64,000 nt of DNA from an uncultured Acetatifactor sp. (GTDB taxonomy: Bacteria > Bacillota > Clostridia > Lachnospirales > Lachnospiraceae): the NCBI GenBank assembly GCA_934426825.1, contig CAKRYI010000001.1:248001-312000 (forward strand), read 5' to 3'. The position numbers were made by a program, and so were the translations under genes. Shown here one piece after another: positions 52,792 through 61,733 of the stretch; positions within the stretch are counted from its first letter, which is position 1, and each line of letters starts with the position of its first letter. The notes beneath the pieces were generated by a model. The model searched no databases. It saw nothing but the letters and a program-made list of their open reading frames with translations, and had not been told where the DNA came from.

Positions 52792-52820
52792 TTGACAGGA
52801 TTATTTCAACATTGTAAAAT
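52792..52820 (+). promoter_or_regulatory. Promoter of the ABC-F gene
   Basis: TTGACA (52792-52797), a 17-nt spacer and TAAAAT (52815-52820), back to back with the rex promoter. Confidence 0.75.
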
Positions 52821-52856
52821 AGCGTCGGAAACGATTTTTAGCGAAAGGAATCCCTT

Positions 52857-54776
52857 ATGATACTCTCCTGTCAAAACATATCAAAGGCATTTGTGGAAAA
52901 TCAGGTTCTGCAAAATGTCAGTTTTCATATAGAAGATAACGAAAAGGCTGCCATTGTCGGCATTAACGGTGCGGGCAAAACCACACTGTTGCGCATTATT
53001 GTCGGTCAGATGTCCGCTGATTCCGGGTTGGTGACTTTAGCAAAGGACAAAACGCTCGGATACCTTGCCCAGAACAGTGCAGTTGATACCAACAATACGA
53101 TTTACGAGGAACTCCTGTCCGTCAAGCAGGAGTTAATTGATTTGGAACACCGGATGCGCCGGTGTGAGGAAGCCATGAAGTCTGTGGAAGGGGACGAATT
53201 AGACGCCCTGATGAAACAGTACACCTCCCTCACCCATGCGTTTGAAACCGGCGACGGCTATTCTTACAAAAGTGAACTGATTGGCGTATTAAAAGGTTTG
53301 GGCTTTGAGGAAGCAGATTTTTCCAAATCCGTGTCCACACTCTCCGGCGGTCAGAAAACCCGCGTTGCCTTGGGAAAGCTCCTGCTTCAGAAACCGGATT
53401 TGATTATTTTGGATGAGCCTACAAACCATCTGGATATGAACTCCATCAACTGGCTGGAAACCTATCTGCTGAATTACAAGGGCGCCGTTTTAATTGTGTC
53501 CCACGACCGCTTTTTCTTAGACCGCATAGCAACCAAAATCATTGAAATTGACCAGACAAAGGCAACTACCTTTTCCGGCAACTACTCTGATTATGCCGTC
53601 AAAAAAGAACAGCTCCGTGCCGCAGCATGGAATGCCTACTTAAACCAGCAGCGTGAAATCAAACATCAGGAGGAAGTGATTGAAAAACTCCGCTCCTTCA
53701 ACCGTGAAAAATCCATCAAGCGTGCGGAAAGCCGCGAGAAAATGCTGGATAAAATCGAGGTTCTTGAAAAGCCTACCGAGACACGGAGTGAAATGAAACT
53801 GAGCCTGACTCCGCGGGTACTCAGCGGCAATGACGTACTGACCGTGGAAGGATTATCCAAATCCTTTGGAAACCACACCCTGTTTTCTGATGTAAGTTTT
53901 GAAATCAAGCGCGGAGAACATGTTGCCATTATCGGAGACAACGGCACCGGCAAAACCACACTTTTGAAAATACTGAATGACCTGATTCCCGCTGACGGCG
54001 GCACGTTCCGTCTCGGCACGAATGTGGAAATCGGTTATTACGATCAGGAACACCACGTTCTCCATGCGGAGAAAACGTTGTTCGAGGAAATTTCCGATGA
54101 CTACCCTTACCTCACCAATACGGAAATCCGCAATGTACTGGCGGCATTTCTTTTCACCGGCGAGGAAGTATTTAAGCGAATCAGTGATTTGAGCGGCGGA
54201 GAAAGGGGACGTGTATCCCTTGCAAAACTGATGCTCTCCAATGCCAATTTTCTGATTCTGGATGAGCCGACAAACCACTTGGATATTATGTCAAAAGAGA
54301 TATTGGAAGATGCCATCAACGGTTATGAGGGCACTGTCCTCTATGTCTCCCACGACCGGTACTTTATCAACCGCACGGCACACCGCATTTTGGATTTGAC
54401 CGCACAGCATTTTGTAAATTATATTGGGAATTATGATTACTATCTGGAAAAGCATGATACCGTAATGGCGGCGCTGTCCCCCGCTGTCTCCACCGAAAGC
54501 ACAGAGACGCAAAAGCCTGCAGTCTCTGAGGTGAAGCAGGACTGGAAAGCACAAAAAGAGGAACAGGCACGCCTCCGCAAACGGGAAAACGACTTAAAGA
54601 AATGCGAAGAAAAAATTGCCGCATTGGAAAACCGGATGAGTGAGATTGACGCCGAAATGTCGGATTCCTCCATCGGTACGCAGGTCGCCAAGTTACAGGA
54701 ACTTGCCAAAGAGCAGGCGGCGCTCAAGGAACAGCTCGACAGCCTGTACGCACAATGGGAAGCTCTCGCGGAATAG
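52857..54776 (+). CDS. ABC-F family ATPase (Uup/YdiF-like)
   Basis: Soluble twin-ATPase of 639 residues without membrane helices. Domain 1 has GINGAGKTTLLR and LSGGQKTRVALGKLLLQKPDLIILDEPTNHLD. A charged linker with the KSIKRAESREKMLDKIE pattern is followed by domain 2 with GDNGTGKTTLLK and LSGGERGRVSLAKLMLSNANFLILDEPTNHLD. A C-terminal coiled coil (about 555-639) fits Uup/YdiF-like members. ABC-F proteins work at the ribosome; a resistance role is less likely from this context. Confidence 0.92.
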   Translation: MILSCQNISKAFVENQVLQNVSFHIEDNEKAAIVGINGAGKTTLLRIIVGQMSADSGLVTLAKDKTLGYLAQNSAVDTNNTIYEELLSVKQELIDLEHRMRRCEEAMKSVEGDELDALMKQYTSLTHAFETGDGYSYKSELIGVLKGLGFEEADFSKSVSTLSGGQKTRVALGKLLLQKPDLIILDEPTNHLDMNSINWLETYLLNYKGAVLIVSHDRFFLDRIATKIIEIDQTKATTFSGNYSDYAVKKEQLRAAAWNAYLNQQREIKHQEEVIEKLRSFNREKSIKRAESREKMLDKIEVLEKPTETRSEMKLSLTPRVLSGNDVLTVEGLSKSFGNHTLFSDVSFEIKRGEHVAIIGDNGTGKTTLLKILNDLIPADGGTFRLGTNVEIGYYDQEHHVLHAEKTLFEEISDDYPYLTNTEIRNVLAAFLFTGEEVFKRISDLSGGERGRVSLAKLMLSNANFLILDEPTNHLDIMSKEILEDAINGYEGTVLYVSHDRYFINRTAHRILDLTAQHFVNYIGNYDYYLEKHDTVMAALSPAVSTESTETQKPAVSEVKQDWKAQKEEQARLRKRENDLKKCEEKIAALENRMSEIDAEMSDSSIGTQVAKLQELAKEQAALKEQLDSLYAQWEALAE

Positions 54777-54805
54777 AAATAGAAAAGATACCCTTTAATA
54801 TTTTC

Positions 54806-54846
54806 AAAAAAGCAGAAACAATGCATCCGATTGTTTCTGCTTTTTT
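54806..54846. terminator. Bidirectional terminator between the ABC-F gene and icd
   Basis: AGCAGAAACAAT pairs perfectly with ATTGTTTCTGCT around a 7-nt loop. Six T residues follow on the plus strand and a T-run also follows on the minus strand, serving both convergent genes. Confidence 0.9.
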
Positions 54847-54872
54847 ATACATATGCACTCTTCCACGTTCCC

Positions 54873-56081
54873 TTACAGCAAGCTGTCCAAGGTTTCACGA
54901 ATTGCCTTAATGAAATCCAGACTGTTGAGAATTACCGGATTCTCACAGGTGGAAATCAGGGACAGGCTCTTTGTCATCTTACCGTCCTCAACGGTCTTGA
55001 TGCAGGCTTTCTCCAGCTTGTCCGCAAAATCCTGCAGCTCTTTGATTCCGTCCATCTCGCCGCGCTTACGCAGTGCGCCGGACCATGCAAAGATAGTTGC
55101 AATGGAGTTGGTGGAGGTTTCCTCACCCTTCAAATGCTTGTAGTAATGACGCTGTACCGTACCGTGTGCTGCCTCGTACTCATATACTCCGCTGGGAGAT
55201 ACCAGCACGGAGGTCATCATGGACAAATCGCCGTAAGCAGTTGCCACCATGTCGGACATCACATCACCGTCATAATTTTTACATGCCCAAATAAATCCGC
55301 CCTCGGAACGGATTACTCTTGCAACGGCGTCATCAATCAAAGTATAGAAATATTCAATGCCGAGCTCCTCGAATTTCTCCTTGTACTCTGCATCGTAAAT
55401 CTCCTGAAAAATATCCTTAAAGGTATGGTCGTACTTCTTGGAAATGGTGTCCTTGGTTGCGAACCACAAATCCTGCTTGGTATCTATCGCATATCCGAAA
55501 CATGCTCTTGCAAAGCTGGAAATGGACTTCTCGGTATTATGGATTCCCTGAATAATTCCGGCACCGTCAAAATTATGAATCAGTTCTCTCACCTCTGTGC
55601 CGTCCGCAGCGGTGTAAACCAGTTCTGCTTTTCCGGGACCCGGAACTTTAATCTCGGTATTTTTGTAAACATCGCCGTAAGCATGACGGGCAATGGTAAT
55701 GGGTTTGCTCCAGTTCTTAACATAAGGCACAATGCCCTTTACTAAAATAGGGGCACGGAAAACGGTACCGTCCAAAATGGCACGAATGGTTCCGTTGGGG
55801 CTCTTCCACATTTCCTTCAAATTATATTCCGTCATTCTTGCCGCATTGGGAGTAATCGTAGCACACTTTACGGCAACACCGTATTTCAGAGTGGCGTTGG
55901 CGGAATCCACCGTCACCTGATCATTCGTTGCGTTCCGGTTCTCCAAACCCAAATCATAATATTCCGTCTTTAAATCAATATACGGAAGTAACAGTTCGTC
56001 CTTAATCATCTGCCAGAGGATTCTGGTCATCTCGTCTCCGTCCATCTCTACAAGGGGAGTTTTCATTACAATCTTATCCAT
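54873..56081 (-). CDS. icd: NADP-dependent isocitrate dehydrogenase (eukaryote-like type)
   Basis: Oxidative decarboxylation of isocitrate to 2-oxoglutarate. 402 residues with the features of the homodimeric eukaryote-like subfamily: PLVEMDGDEMTRILW at the N-terminus, TITPNAARMTEYNLKEMWKSPNGTIR (substrate site), DDAVARVIRSEGGF, NYDGDVMSDMVA and EAAHGTVQRHY (cofactor site). Its place behind a citrate-synthase-like gene and a GntR regulator points to 2-oxoglutarate/glutamate supply rather than a full cycle. Confidence 0.95.
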   Translation of the reverse strand: MDKIVMKTPLVEMDGDEMTRILWQMIKDELLLPYIDLKTEYYDLGLENRNATNDQVTVDSANATLKYGVAVKCATITPNAARMTEYNLKEMWKSPNGTIRAILDGTVFRAPILVKGIVPYVKNWSKPITIARHAYGDVYKNTEIKVPGPGKAELVYTAADGTEVRELIHNFDGAGIIQGIHNTEKSISSFARACFGYAIDTKQDLWFATKDTISKKYDHTFKDIFQEIYDAEYKEKFEELGIEYFYTLIDDAVARVIRSEGGFIWACKNYDGDVMSDMVATAYGDLSMMTSVLVSPSGVYEYEAAHGTVQRHYYKHLKGEETSTNSIATIFAWSGALRKRGEMDGIKELQDFADKLEKACIKTVEDGKMTKSLSLISTCENPVILNSLDFIKAIRETLDSLL

Positions 56082-56157
56082 TTGCCTGTAATCATCCTTT
56101 CTGTTTATCTGAATTCATTTCCTATTTTAACTTACTTTTCCGCTCATTTCCAGTATT

Positions 56158-56270
56158 GTTTTATTTCCGGTCTTTGGAAATTTTACTTCCCGCCTCCGGA
56201 AATTTTATTTTTATCTTTGGAAGTCTAATTCCTCATCTTCGGAGGTTTTATTTCTCGTCCTTGGCATTTT
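56158..56270. repeat. Degenerate 22-bp tandem repeat
   Basis: Four to five units start with GG at 56176, 56198, 56219, 56241 and 56263 (period 22, 22, 21, 22). A typical unit reads TTTGGAAATTTTATTTC. The unit at the high-coordinate end overlaps the final codons and stop of the GntR gene; the rest fills the gap to icd. On the minus strand each unit contains a GGAAATAAAAT-like block. Confidence 0.65.
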
Positions 56271-56964
56271 CCGTGGTATCTTTTTCGTATGCCTCATGCA
56301 GTCCGTTCTTTACCATGTTCTCATAGGCATTAATCATGTGCTGGTTTGCCAGTTTTTCCGCCAAATCAGCGTCTCCCGCCTTAATGGCTTCTAAAATCTT
56401 ACCGTGTTCCTCGTTGGATTTCGGTCCCCTGTTGGCGCTGGAGAGGGTTTTTTTTCGCACCCTCAGCACATACTGGTGAAAATCCTTCAACTGATGTTCC
56501 AGTATTTTGCTGTCACATGCCTCGTACAAAATATCGTGAAAACGGTTGTCCAGTTCGGCAAGCTGTTCTAAATGACCTTTTTGCGCATGGAACTGACCGA
56601 GGTATACGTTTTCCTCCATTTCCTCCAACTGTTCTTCCGTGATATGCTCCGTTGCCCAGCGGGCACACAGTCCCTCCAAGAGAGAACGAATCATATAAAT
56701 ATCCTTTACATCCTTCTCCGTGATACCGGTAACATAAGCTCCTTTATTGGGAATAATCTGTATCAGTCCTTCCAGTTCCAACTGCCGGAAGGCTTCCCTT
56801 ACAGGGGTTCTGCTGACTCCCATTTCCTCACCGATGACAACCTCTTTCAGTTCCTCATGTTCCTCATACTTGCCGCTTAAAATATCTTCCCGCAGCTTAT
56901 TGAACACTCTGCCTCGTAAGGAATACTTGTCAGTTACCTCCTGTTTTACATCATAATTGTTCAA
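56248..56964 (-). CDS. GntR-family transcription regulator (FadR/FCD type)
   Basis: 238-residue regulator: N-terminal winged helix (about 15-80; LRGRVFNKLREDILSG, GVSRTPVREAFRQLELEGLI, the usual GntR signature) and an all-helical FCD ligand domain (about 90-225) with the metal-ligand type residues DNRFHDILYEAC. The ligand is probably a carboxylate. It lies 10 nt after the citrate-synthase-like gene and before icd. A palindrome with the GntR-type core TTGTATACAA is located at the operon promoter. Confidence 0.9.
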   Translation of the reverse strand: MNNYDVKQEVTDKYSLRGRVFNKLREDILSGKYEEHEELKEVVIGEEMGVSRTPVREAFRQLELEGLIQIIPNKGAYVTGITEKDVKDIYMIRSLLEGLCARWATEHITEEQLEEMEENVYLGQFHAQKGHLEQLAELDNRFHDILYEACDSKILEHQLKDFHQYVLRVRKKTLSSANRGPKSNEEHGKILEAIKAGDADLAEKLANQHMINAYENMVKNGLHEAYEKDTTENAKDEK

Positions 56965-56973
56965 CCTAAGCTC

Positions 56974-58398
56974 CTATCTGCCACTTTGGCTTCCAATCTT
57001 AATATTTTTCTCCAAACAAACTCTGTTTAAGCATGCCACAATTTCCTCGTCTGTCAGAACCGTCACACGTCCGCCGGCATACTCGTCATCCACCCATTTT
57101 TTGATTTCATGAACCAGCTCGGAGTTCTTGTCCACCTGATCCTCACCCTTCAATTTATAATAGGTGTTAATCCAGTGCGCAATTCCTGCCAGACCGGAGG
57201 TATTGGACACCGCACAAAGTACCGGACGGTTCAGGAATTTGTCCGTATCAAAAATATTGTAAATCTCTTCATTTTTCAGCAATCCGTCCGCATGGATTCC
57301 CGCTCTGGTAACATTGAAATTCTTACCTACAAACGGTGTTCTGGGCGGAATGTGATAACCTATTTCCTTCTCGTAATACTCAGCCAGTTCGGTAATAACT
57401 CTGGTATCCATGCCGTTCAAATCACCCTTTAACTGGGCATACTCAAATACCATAGCCTCCAAAGGCGTATTACCGGTTCTCTCTCCGATACCGAACAGCG
57501 ACGTGTTGACACCGGAACAACCATAGAGCCATGCTGTGGTAGAATTGGTTACCGCCTTGTAAAAATCATTATGTCCATGCCACTCAATCAGTTCATGAGG
57601 AACACCCGCGTGGGTATGCAGTGCATAAATAATACCCTGAACGCTTCTGGGAATTACCGCACCGGAGAAATTCACGCCGTAACCCATGGTGTCGCAGGCA
57701 CGGATTTTAATCGGAATGTTATACTCATCCATCAGCTTCATAAGTTCCAGACAGAAAGGAACCACGAAACCGTAAATATCCGCTCTTGTAATATCCTCCA
57801 AATGACATCTGGGGCTGATTCCCTCTTCCAGACAGTCACGGATTACACTCAGATAATGATCCATTGCCTGCCGTCTGGTCATCTTTAATTTCAGGAAAAT
57901 GTGGTAATCCGAGCAGCTTACCAGAATACCGGTTTCCTTCATGCCGATTTCTTTTACCAGTTTAAAGTCTTCCTTGCTGGCGCGAATCCAACTGGTAACT
58001 TCCGGGAACTTATAACCGCGTTCCATACACTTATATACCGCATCCCTGTCCTTCTTGCTGTACAGGAAAAACTCGCTGGCACGAATCATTCCGTTCGGGC
58101 CGCCTAACTTGTGCAGATAATCATAAATGGTGACAATCTGCTCTGTGGTATAAGGCGCTCTGGACTGCTGACCGTCCCGGAAGGTAGTGTCCGTAATCCA
58201 TATTTCCTTGGGCATATTGTGGGGAACGATTCTATCATTAAAAGGAATTTTCGGAATCTCCGAATACGGGAACATATTACGGAACACATTGGGTTTTTCC
58301 ACATCATCCAATATGTACATATGCTCCTCAATCTCTAACAGATTATTCTTGTGGTTCATCGTGACAGGGCGGTTCTGAAACGCCTCATTCTCTCTCAT
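56974..58398 (-). CDS. Re-citrate synthase-like enzyme (isopropylmalate/homocitrate synthase superfamily)
   Basis: 474-residue DRE-TIM metallolyase. DTTFRDGQQSRAPYT (about 69-83) has the conserved Arg-Asp pair, and HGHNDFYKAV holds the metal-binding His residues. There is no LeuA allosteric domain. Plain homology would allow homocitrate or isopropylmalate synthase, but its operon with GntR and icd favours Re-citrate synthase (oxaloacetate + acetyl-CoA), known from other clostridia. ATG 58398 has AAGGAG 11 nt upstream; the frame is open to 58488 but would run into the promoter. Aconitase is not in the window. Confidence 0.8.
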   Translation of the reverse strand: MRENEAFQNRPVTMNHKNNLLEIEEHMYILDDVEKPNVFRNMFPYSEIPKIPFNDRIVPHNMPKEIWITDTTFRDGQQSRAPYTTEQIVTIYDYLHKLGGPNGMIRASEFFLYSKKDRDAVYKCMERGYKFPEVTSWIRASKEDFKLVKEIGMKETGILVSCSDYHIFLKLKMTRRQAMDHYLSVIRDCLEEGISPRCHLEDITRADIYGFVVPFCLELMKLMDEYNIPIKIRACDTMGYGVNFSGAVIPRSVQGIIYALHTHAGVPHELIEWHGHNDFYKAVTNSTTAWLYGCSGVNTSLFGIGERTGNTPLEAMVFEYAQLKGDLNGMDTRVITELAEYYEKEIGYHIPPRTPFVGKNFNVTRAGIHADGLLKNEEIYNIFDTDKFLNRPVLCAVSNTSGLAGIAHWINTYYKLKGEDQVDKNSELVHEIKKWVDDEYAGGRVTVLTDEEIVACLNRVCLEKNIKIGSQSGR

Positions 58399-58469
58399 AT
58401 CACTGTCAGCTCCTTCCTCTACTGTCCTTTCATGACCTGTTTTTCGTAAAAAACACGTACATTGTTCAG

Positions 58470-58497
58470 CTCGTATAATTGTATACAATCATACGAG
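58470..58497. promoter_or_regulatory. Near-perfect 28-bp palindrome, candidate GntR operator
   Basis: Arms CTCGTATAATTGTA and TACAATCATACGAG differ from perfect symmetry by one base pair set; the centre is TTGTATACAA. It overlaps the -10 box and spacer of the citrate-synthase-like promoter. FadR-type GntR proteins often bind such short palindromes, and one is encoded in this operon. Confidence 0.7.
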
Positions 58498-58506
58498 CCA
58501 TGTCAA
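58478..58506 (-). promoter_or_regulatory. Promoter of the citrate synthase-gntR-icd operon
   Basis: Minus-strand TTGACA (58501-58506), a 17-nt spacer and TACAAT (58478-58483), lying inside the palindrome. Confidence 0.75.
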
Positions 58507-58530
58507 CGCTTTTTCCAAAATTTATAGAAA

Positions 58531-59439
58531 TTATCCTATTAACCGCTTCACATTCACCATTCCCCAGCCCTGTAGATTCCATGGTTCTCCCAAATCATCC
58601 GCCGTGAGTGTCAGTTTCTGTTTAAATTCCTCATTACTCACGGACGGGTACTTGGAAAAAAACAGCGCAGCCGCCCCGGAAACAATGGGGGTTGCCATGG
58701 ACGTTCCGCTTTTTTTCACATAGGCGTTTTCCACATGATGATGTATTCTTTTGTAAAAGGCATTGCACGACCTTATATCCGTTCCGGGTGCAACAATATC
58801 CGGTTTCCGGACAGGGGATAATTTTTCTCCTCTGCCGGAATAGGTAGCGCACCGCCCCGGCTTCCCCGTGCAGTATTTTCCGTCGTGGCAGCCCACCGTA
58901 ATTACTTTACTGCTCCCGCCGATGGATGCGATAGAGCCGTCCGCCGGCCCCTTGTTGCCTGCCGCACACACCACCGTGATACCGCTGTCCCACAGTTTCT
59001 CAATCTGTTTCCGCAGCGCCTCCTCCTTGCTTCTTTCCTTTAACTCCCCGATTCCCACCGAAATATTCAGCACACGAATCCGGTACGGTATTCTGTTTTC
59101 CAGCACCCATTTCAATGCTTCAATCATGTGTTCCGTGGTGCCGTCACCTTTTTTGTCCAACACCTTGCACACAATCAGGTCCGCTTCCGGCGCCATTCCC
59201 CGGAACCGTCCCTCCGACATTGCACCGTTTCCGCATATAATTCCGCAGACATGGGTTCCGTGTCCGTTGTCATCATACATGAACTGTCTGCCATTCACAA
59301 AATCCTTAAAATAATGAAGCCTTCCTATAATATCCGGATGTCTCTCAATGCCGGTATCCAATACAGCCACCGTACATCCCCTTCCGGTTATACTCTTTTC
59401 TATCCATTCTGCTTCAATCTGTTGTCGTACACGCTGCAT
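58531..59439 (-). CDS. S8 family (subtilisin-like) serine peptidase, no signal peptide
   Basis: 302-residue peptidase with a complete catalytic triad: Asp in AVLDTGIERHPD (about residue 28), His in NGHGTHVCG (about 61) and Ser in SGTSMATP (about 244); the oxyanion Asn is in CAAGNKG. There is no signal peptide or long propeptide, so it is probably cytoplasmic, like ISP-type proteases. The GGAG ribosome site lies inside the terminator-like hairpin of the upstream LRR gene. Confidence 0.92.
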   Translation of the reverse strand: MQRVRQQIEAEWIEKSITGRGCTVAVLDTGIERHPDIIGRLHYFKDFVNGRQFMYDDNGHGTHVCGIICGNGAMSEGRFRGMAPEADLIVCKVLDKKGDGTTEHMIEALKWVLENRIPYRIRVLNISVGIGELKERSKEEALRKQIEKLWDSGITVVCAAGNKGPADGSIASIGGSSKVITVGCHDGKYCTGKPGRCATYSGRGEKLSPVRKPDIVAPGTDIRSCNAFYKRIHHHVENAYVKKSGTSMATPIVSGAAALFFSKYPSVSNEEFKQKLTLTADDLGEPWNLQGWGMVNVKRLIG

Positions 59440-59441
59440 AA

Positions 59442-59486
59442 AAATACTCCGGCATATGCTTATTGATATCTTATGCCGAAGTATTT
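59442..59486 (-). terminator. Hairpin/terminator that covers the S8 peptidase ribosome site
   Basis: On the minus strand AAATACTTCGGCATA pairs with TATGCCGGAGTATTT (15 bp, one G-U) around a 15-nt loop. The T-run merges with the ATG of the peptidase gene, and GGAG of the 3' arm is its ribosome site. It stands 11 nt after the LRR gene's stop. Confidence 0.75.
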
Positions 59487-59497
59487 CTTTGGTTACG

Positions 59498-61684
59498 CTA
59501 TGCTGTTTTTTTCTTCTGTGTAAGCTGTAACACTCCCATTCCCAAAAGTGTTATGCCCAATGTCCATTTCAATATCTGTAAATACTTCCCGAAACCGGCT
59601 CCGGTGGAAGAAACACTTGCCGGTCCCTCACTCAGCGCCTGCAGGTCTGTCGTCATCTGTTCCACCTGAGCGCCCGTATCCGCTACGCCGTCCGAATAGA
59701 CTGCAAAGGACGTGGGGCTTGTGGTGGAAAACCGCACGCAATCCTGTCCGTCCACAGAAACCTTTGCACATTCAACACTTTCCAACTGTCCGTTTCTGTC
59801 CACCGCTACCATCTGAATCTTTGTATCGGCAAAAGAATCCGGAAGCGGCATGGTGACTGTCAGCTTCTGTTTTCCCAACTTTGTAAGCGGCACCCCGCTG
59901 TCATCCGTAAGCTCCAACTGATAAAAGGAAGCATTGCCCGGCATTGCGGTTTTACTGCTTCTCTGGTACGCCCGTTTGAGCACACTGCTGTCTGCATTTT
60001 CCGTAATATGTAACGTATAACTTCTCTTCGCGCCCTCTAACTTTGCGGAAGCTTCGTCCATTCCGGTCACTTCCACACCCGCTGTCTGTGCATTTTCCGA
60101 CACCTTGCGGTAAGACTCGTTTGACAGACGCTCCGCTGAAGTCTCATGGGTCTTTACCGGCTGTTGATTTTGGGCGTAGTTCACTGTTACCGTATCGTCA
60201 ACCGCCTTTAATCCCATCTCCTGTACAGACGCCGGCAAATCCAGTTCTTTTAACGAACATTCGGCAAATGCCCTGTCCTTGATCTGCGTCACGCCTTTTC
60301 CCAACTGCACCTTGGAAAGATAGCGGCAACCTTCAAAAGCCCCCTCGCCAATCACGGTAAGGCTATCCGGACAAACAACGCTCTCCATCTGCCCGTTGCC
60401 CTTGAATGCCTCTCCGGCAATGACACGGACGCCGTCCGGAATCGTCACCTTGGAGGATTTTCCTCTGTATGCCACCAACACACCACCACTAATCAAAAAA
60501 TCATCCTGTCCGTTCAGCAAAAAGTCATCCACCCATGCCGTATGGGCAAATGCCTTCGGTTCCACATTAGTAATACTGTCCGGCAAAGTAACGTTACCCA
60601 GATTATCACAGTGATAAAATGCTCCATAGCAAATCGTTGTCGTACCACCCGGTATGGTAATTCCGGTCAGGGAACTTCTGGAGAACGCAAATTCTCCGAT
60701 TTCCGTAATTCCCTGCGGTAGCACCACATCCGATAATTTCTTGTTCCGGTAGTATGCCTGATCTGCTACGATTTTGCCGTCCACAATTGTATACTTTGGA
60801 AGACCTCCGTTGTCCTGCTCCTTTACCGCAGGCTCCAGAGTATTTTCAGCCTCCGTATTGGGAGCGGAATTGTCTGTATTTCCCTCATAAGTCACCTGAC
60901 TGGAATTATCCATGAATACGACCGCATGATTTCCCACAACCTGAGTGGTTCCCAGCACAGAACCGCTTTCCTGTGCCGGTATCTGCACGCCGCCCGCTCC
61001 GTTATCGTTTGTATCCGCAGGCTCGCTCACCCCGCTTCCGTCCGTATTGGCGTCTCCGGTATTGGTATTGTCAGGTACTACGTTGTCCTGATAACCTGCA
61101 ATGTCCTCATACTCCGCATTTTCCTTTTGCCGCTCGTAAAAGGACTGTGCATACTTATCCGCTACCGAACCGGTTTCACAGTGTATGGTCAGTTTTGCGC
61201 ATCCGTCAAATGCCGTCTCATGAATGTCCGTCACTTCCGGCGGAATCGTAATGTCCGTCAGATTCACGCAGTCGGCAAAAGCATTGATTCCGATTGCCCG
61301 CACATTGGACGGTATGGTCATGGTACTTAATCCCTTGCACTCCGCAAAGGCATAGTCCCCCACTTCCGTAATGCCGCTTCCGAGCGTCACATTCTCTAAC
61401 TTATCACATCCCCAGAACGCATACGGCTCTATCTGCTTCACCGAGGCAGGCAATGTAACCTTTTCCACCGTATTATTGTTCTCAAAAGCACTCTCCCCAA
61501 TGGTTTCCACCGTATTGGGAACCGATACATTTTTCGCTGTCCCCTGATATTTTACCAGTGTGGAACCTTCCATTTTAAAATCGGAAGCGGATGTCGCCGC
61601 ATCCGCCTCCGATACAGGAAGCTGCATGATGAGGAGTGCTGCGATGACCATTAAAGCACCGGCTAACTTTCTCTTTTTCTTCAT
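59498..61684 (-). CDS. BspA-like LRR_5 cell-surface protein
   Basis: 728 residues. The signal peptide (about 1-29, ending near ADA) is followed by LRR_5 (BspA/TpLRR) repeats around residues 40-180. Examples are IGESAFENNNTVEKVTLP and VGDYAFAECKGLSTMTIP. A Thr/Asn/Asp-rich linker (about 195-290) precedes a second LRR_5 block (about 300-495). A domain with SYTLHITENADSSV and FAVYSDG (about 540-680), and one C-terminal membrane helix with tail LTQKKKTA, complete it. No sortase motif is seen. Likely an adhesin or wall protein of the host-associated type. It is 49 nt downstream of a second LRR protein. Confidence 0.88.
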   Translation of the reverse strand: MKKKRKLAGALMVIAALLIMQLPVSEADAATSASDFKMEGSTLVKYQGTAKNVSVPNTVETIGESAFENNNTVEKVTLPASVKQIEPYAFWGCDKLENVTLGSGITEVGDYAFAECKGLSTMTIPSNVRAIGINAFADCVNLTDITIPPEVTDIHETAFDGCAKLTIHCETGSVADKYAQSFYERQKENAEYEDIAGYQDNVVPDNTNTGDANTDGSGVSEPADTNDNGAGGVQIPAQESGSVLGTTQVVGNHAVVFMDNSSQVTYEGNTDNSAPNTEAENTLEPAVKEQDNGGLPKYTIVDGKIVADQAYYRNKKLSDVVLPQGITEIGEFAFSRSSLTGITIPGGTTTICYGAFYHCDNLGNVTLPDSITNVEPKAFAHTAWVDDFLLNGQDDFLISGGVLVAYRGKSSKVTIPDGVRVIAGEAFKGNGQMESVVCPDSLTVIGEGAFEGCRYLSKVQLGKGVTQIKDRAFAECSLKELDLPASVQEMGLKAVDDTVTVNYAQNQQPVKTHETSAERLSNESYRKVSENAQTAGVEVTGMDEASAKLEGAKRSYTLHITENADSSVLKRAYQRSSKTAMPGNASFYQLELTDDSGVPLTKLGKQKLTVTMPLPDSFADTKIQMVAVDRNGQLESVECAKVSVDGQDCVRFSTTSPTSFAVYSDGVADTGAQVEQMTTDLQALSEGPASVSSTGAGFGKYLQILKWTLGITLLGMGVLQLTQKKKTA

Positions 61685-61733
61685 ACTCGCTCCATCTTCT
61701 GTACATCTGTTTTCACAGCGTACACTGTGCTTT

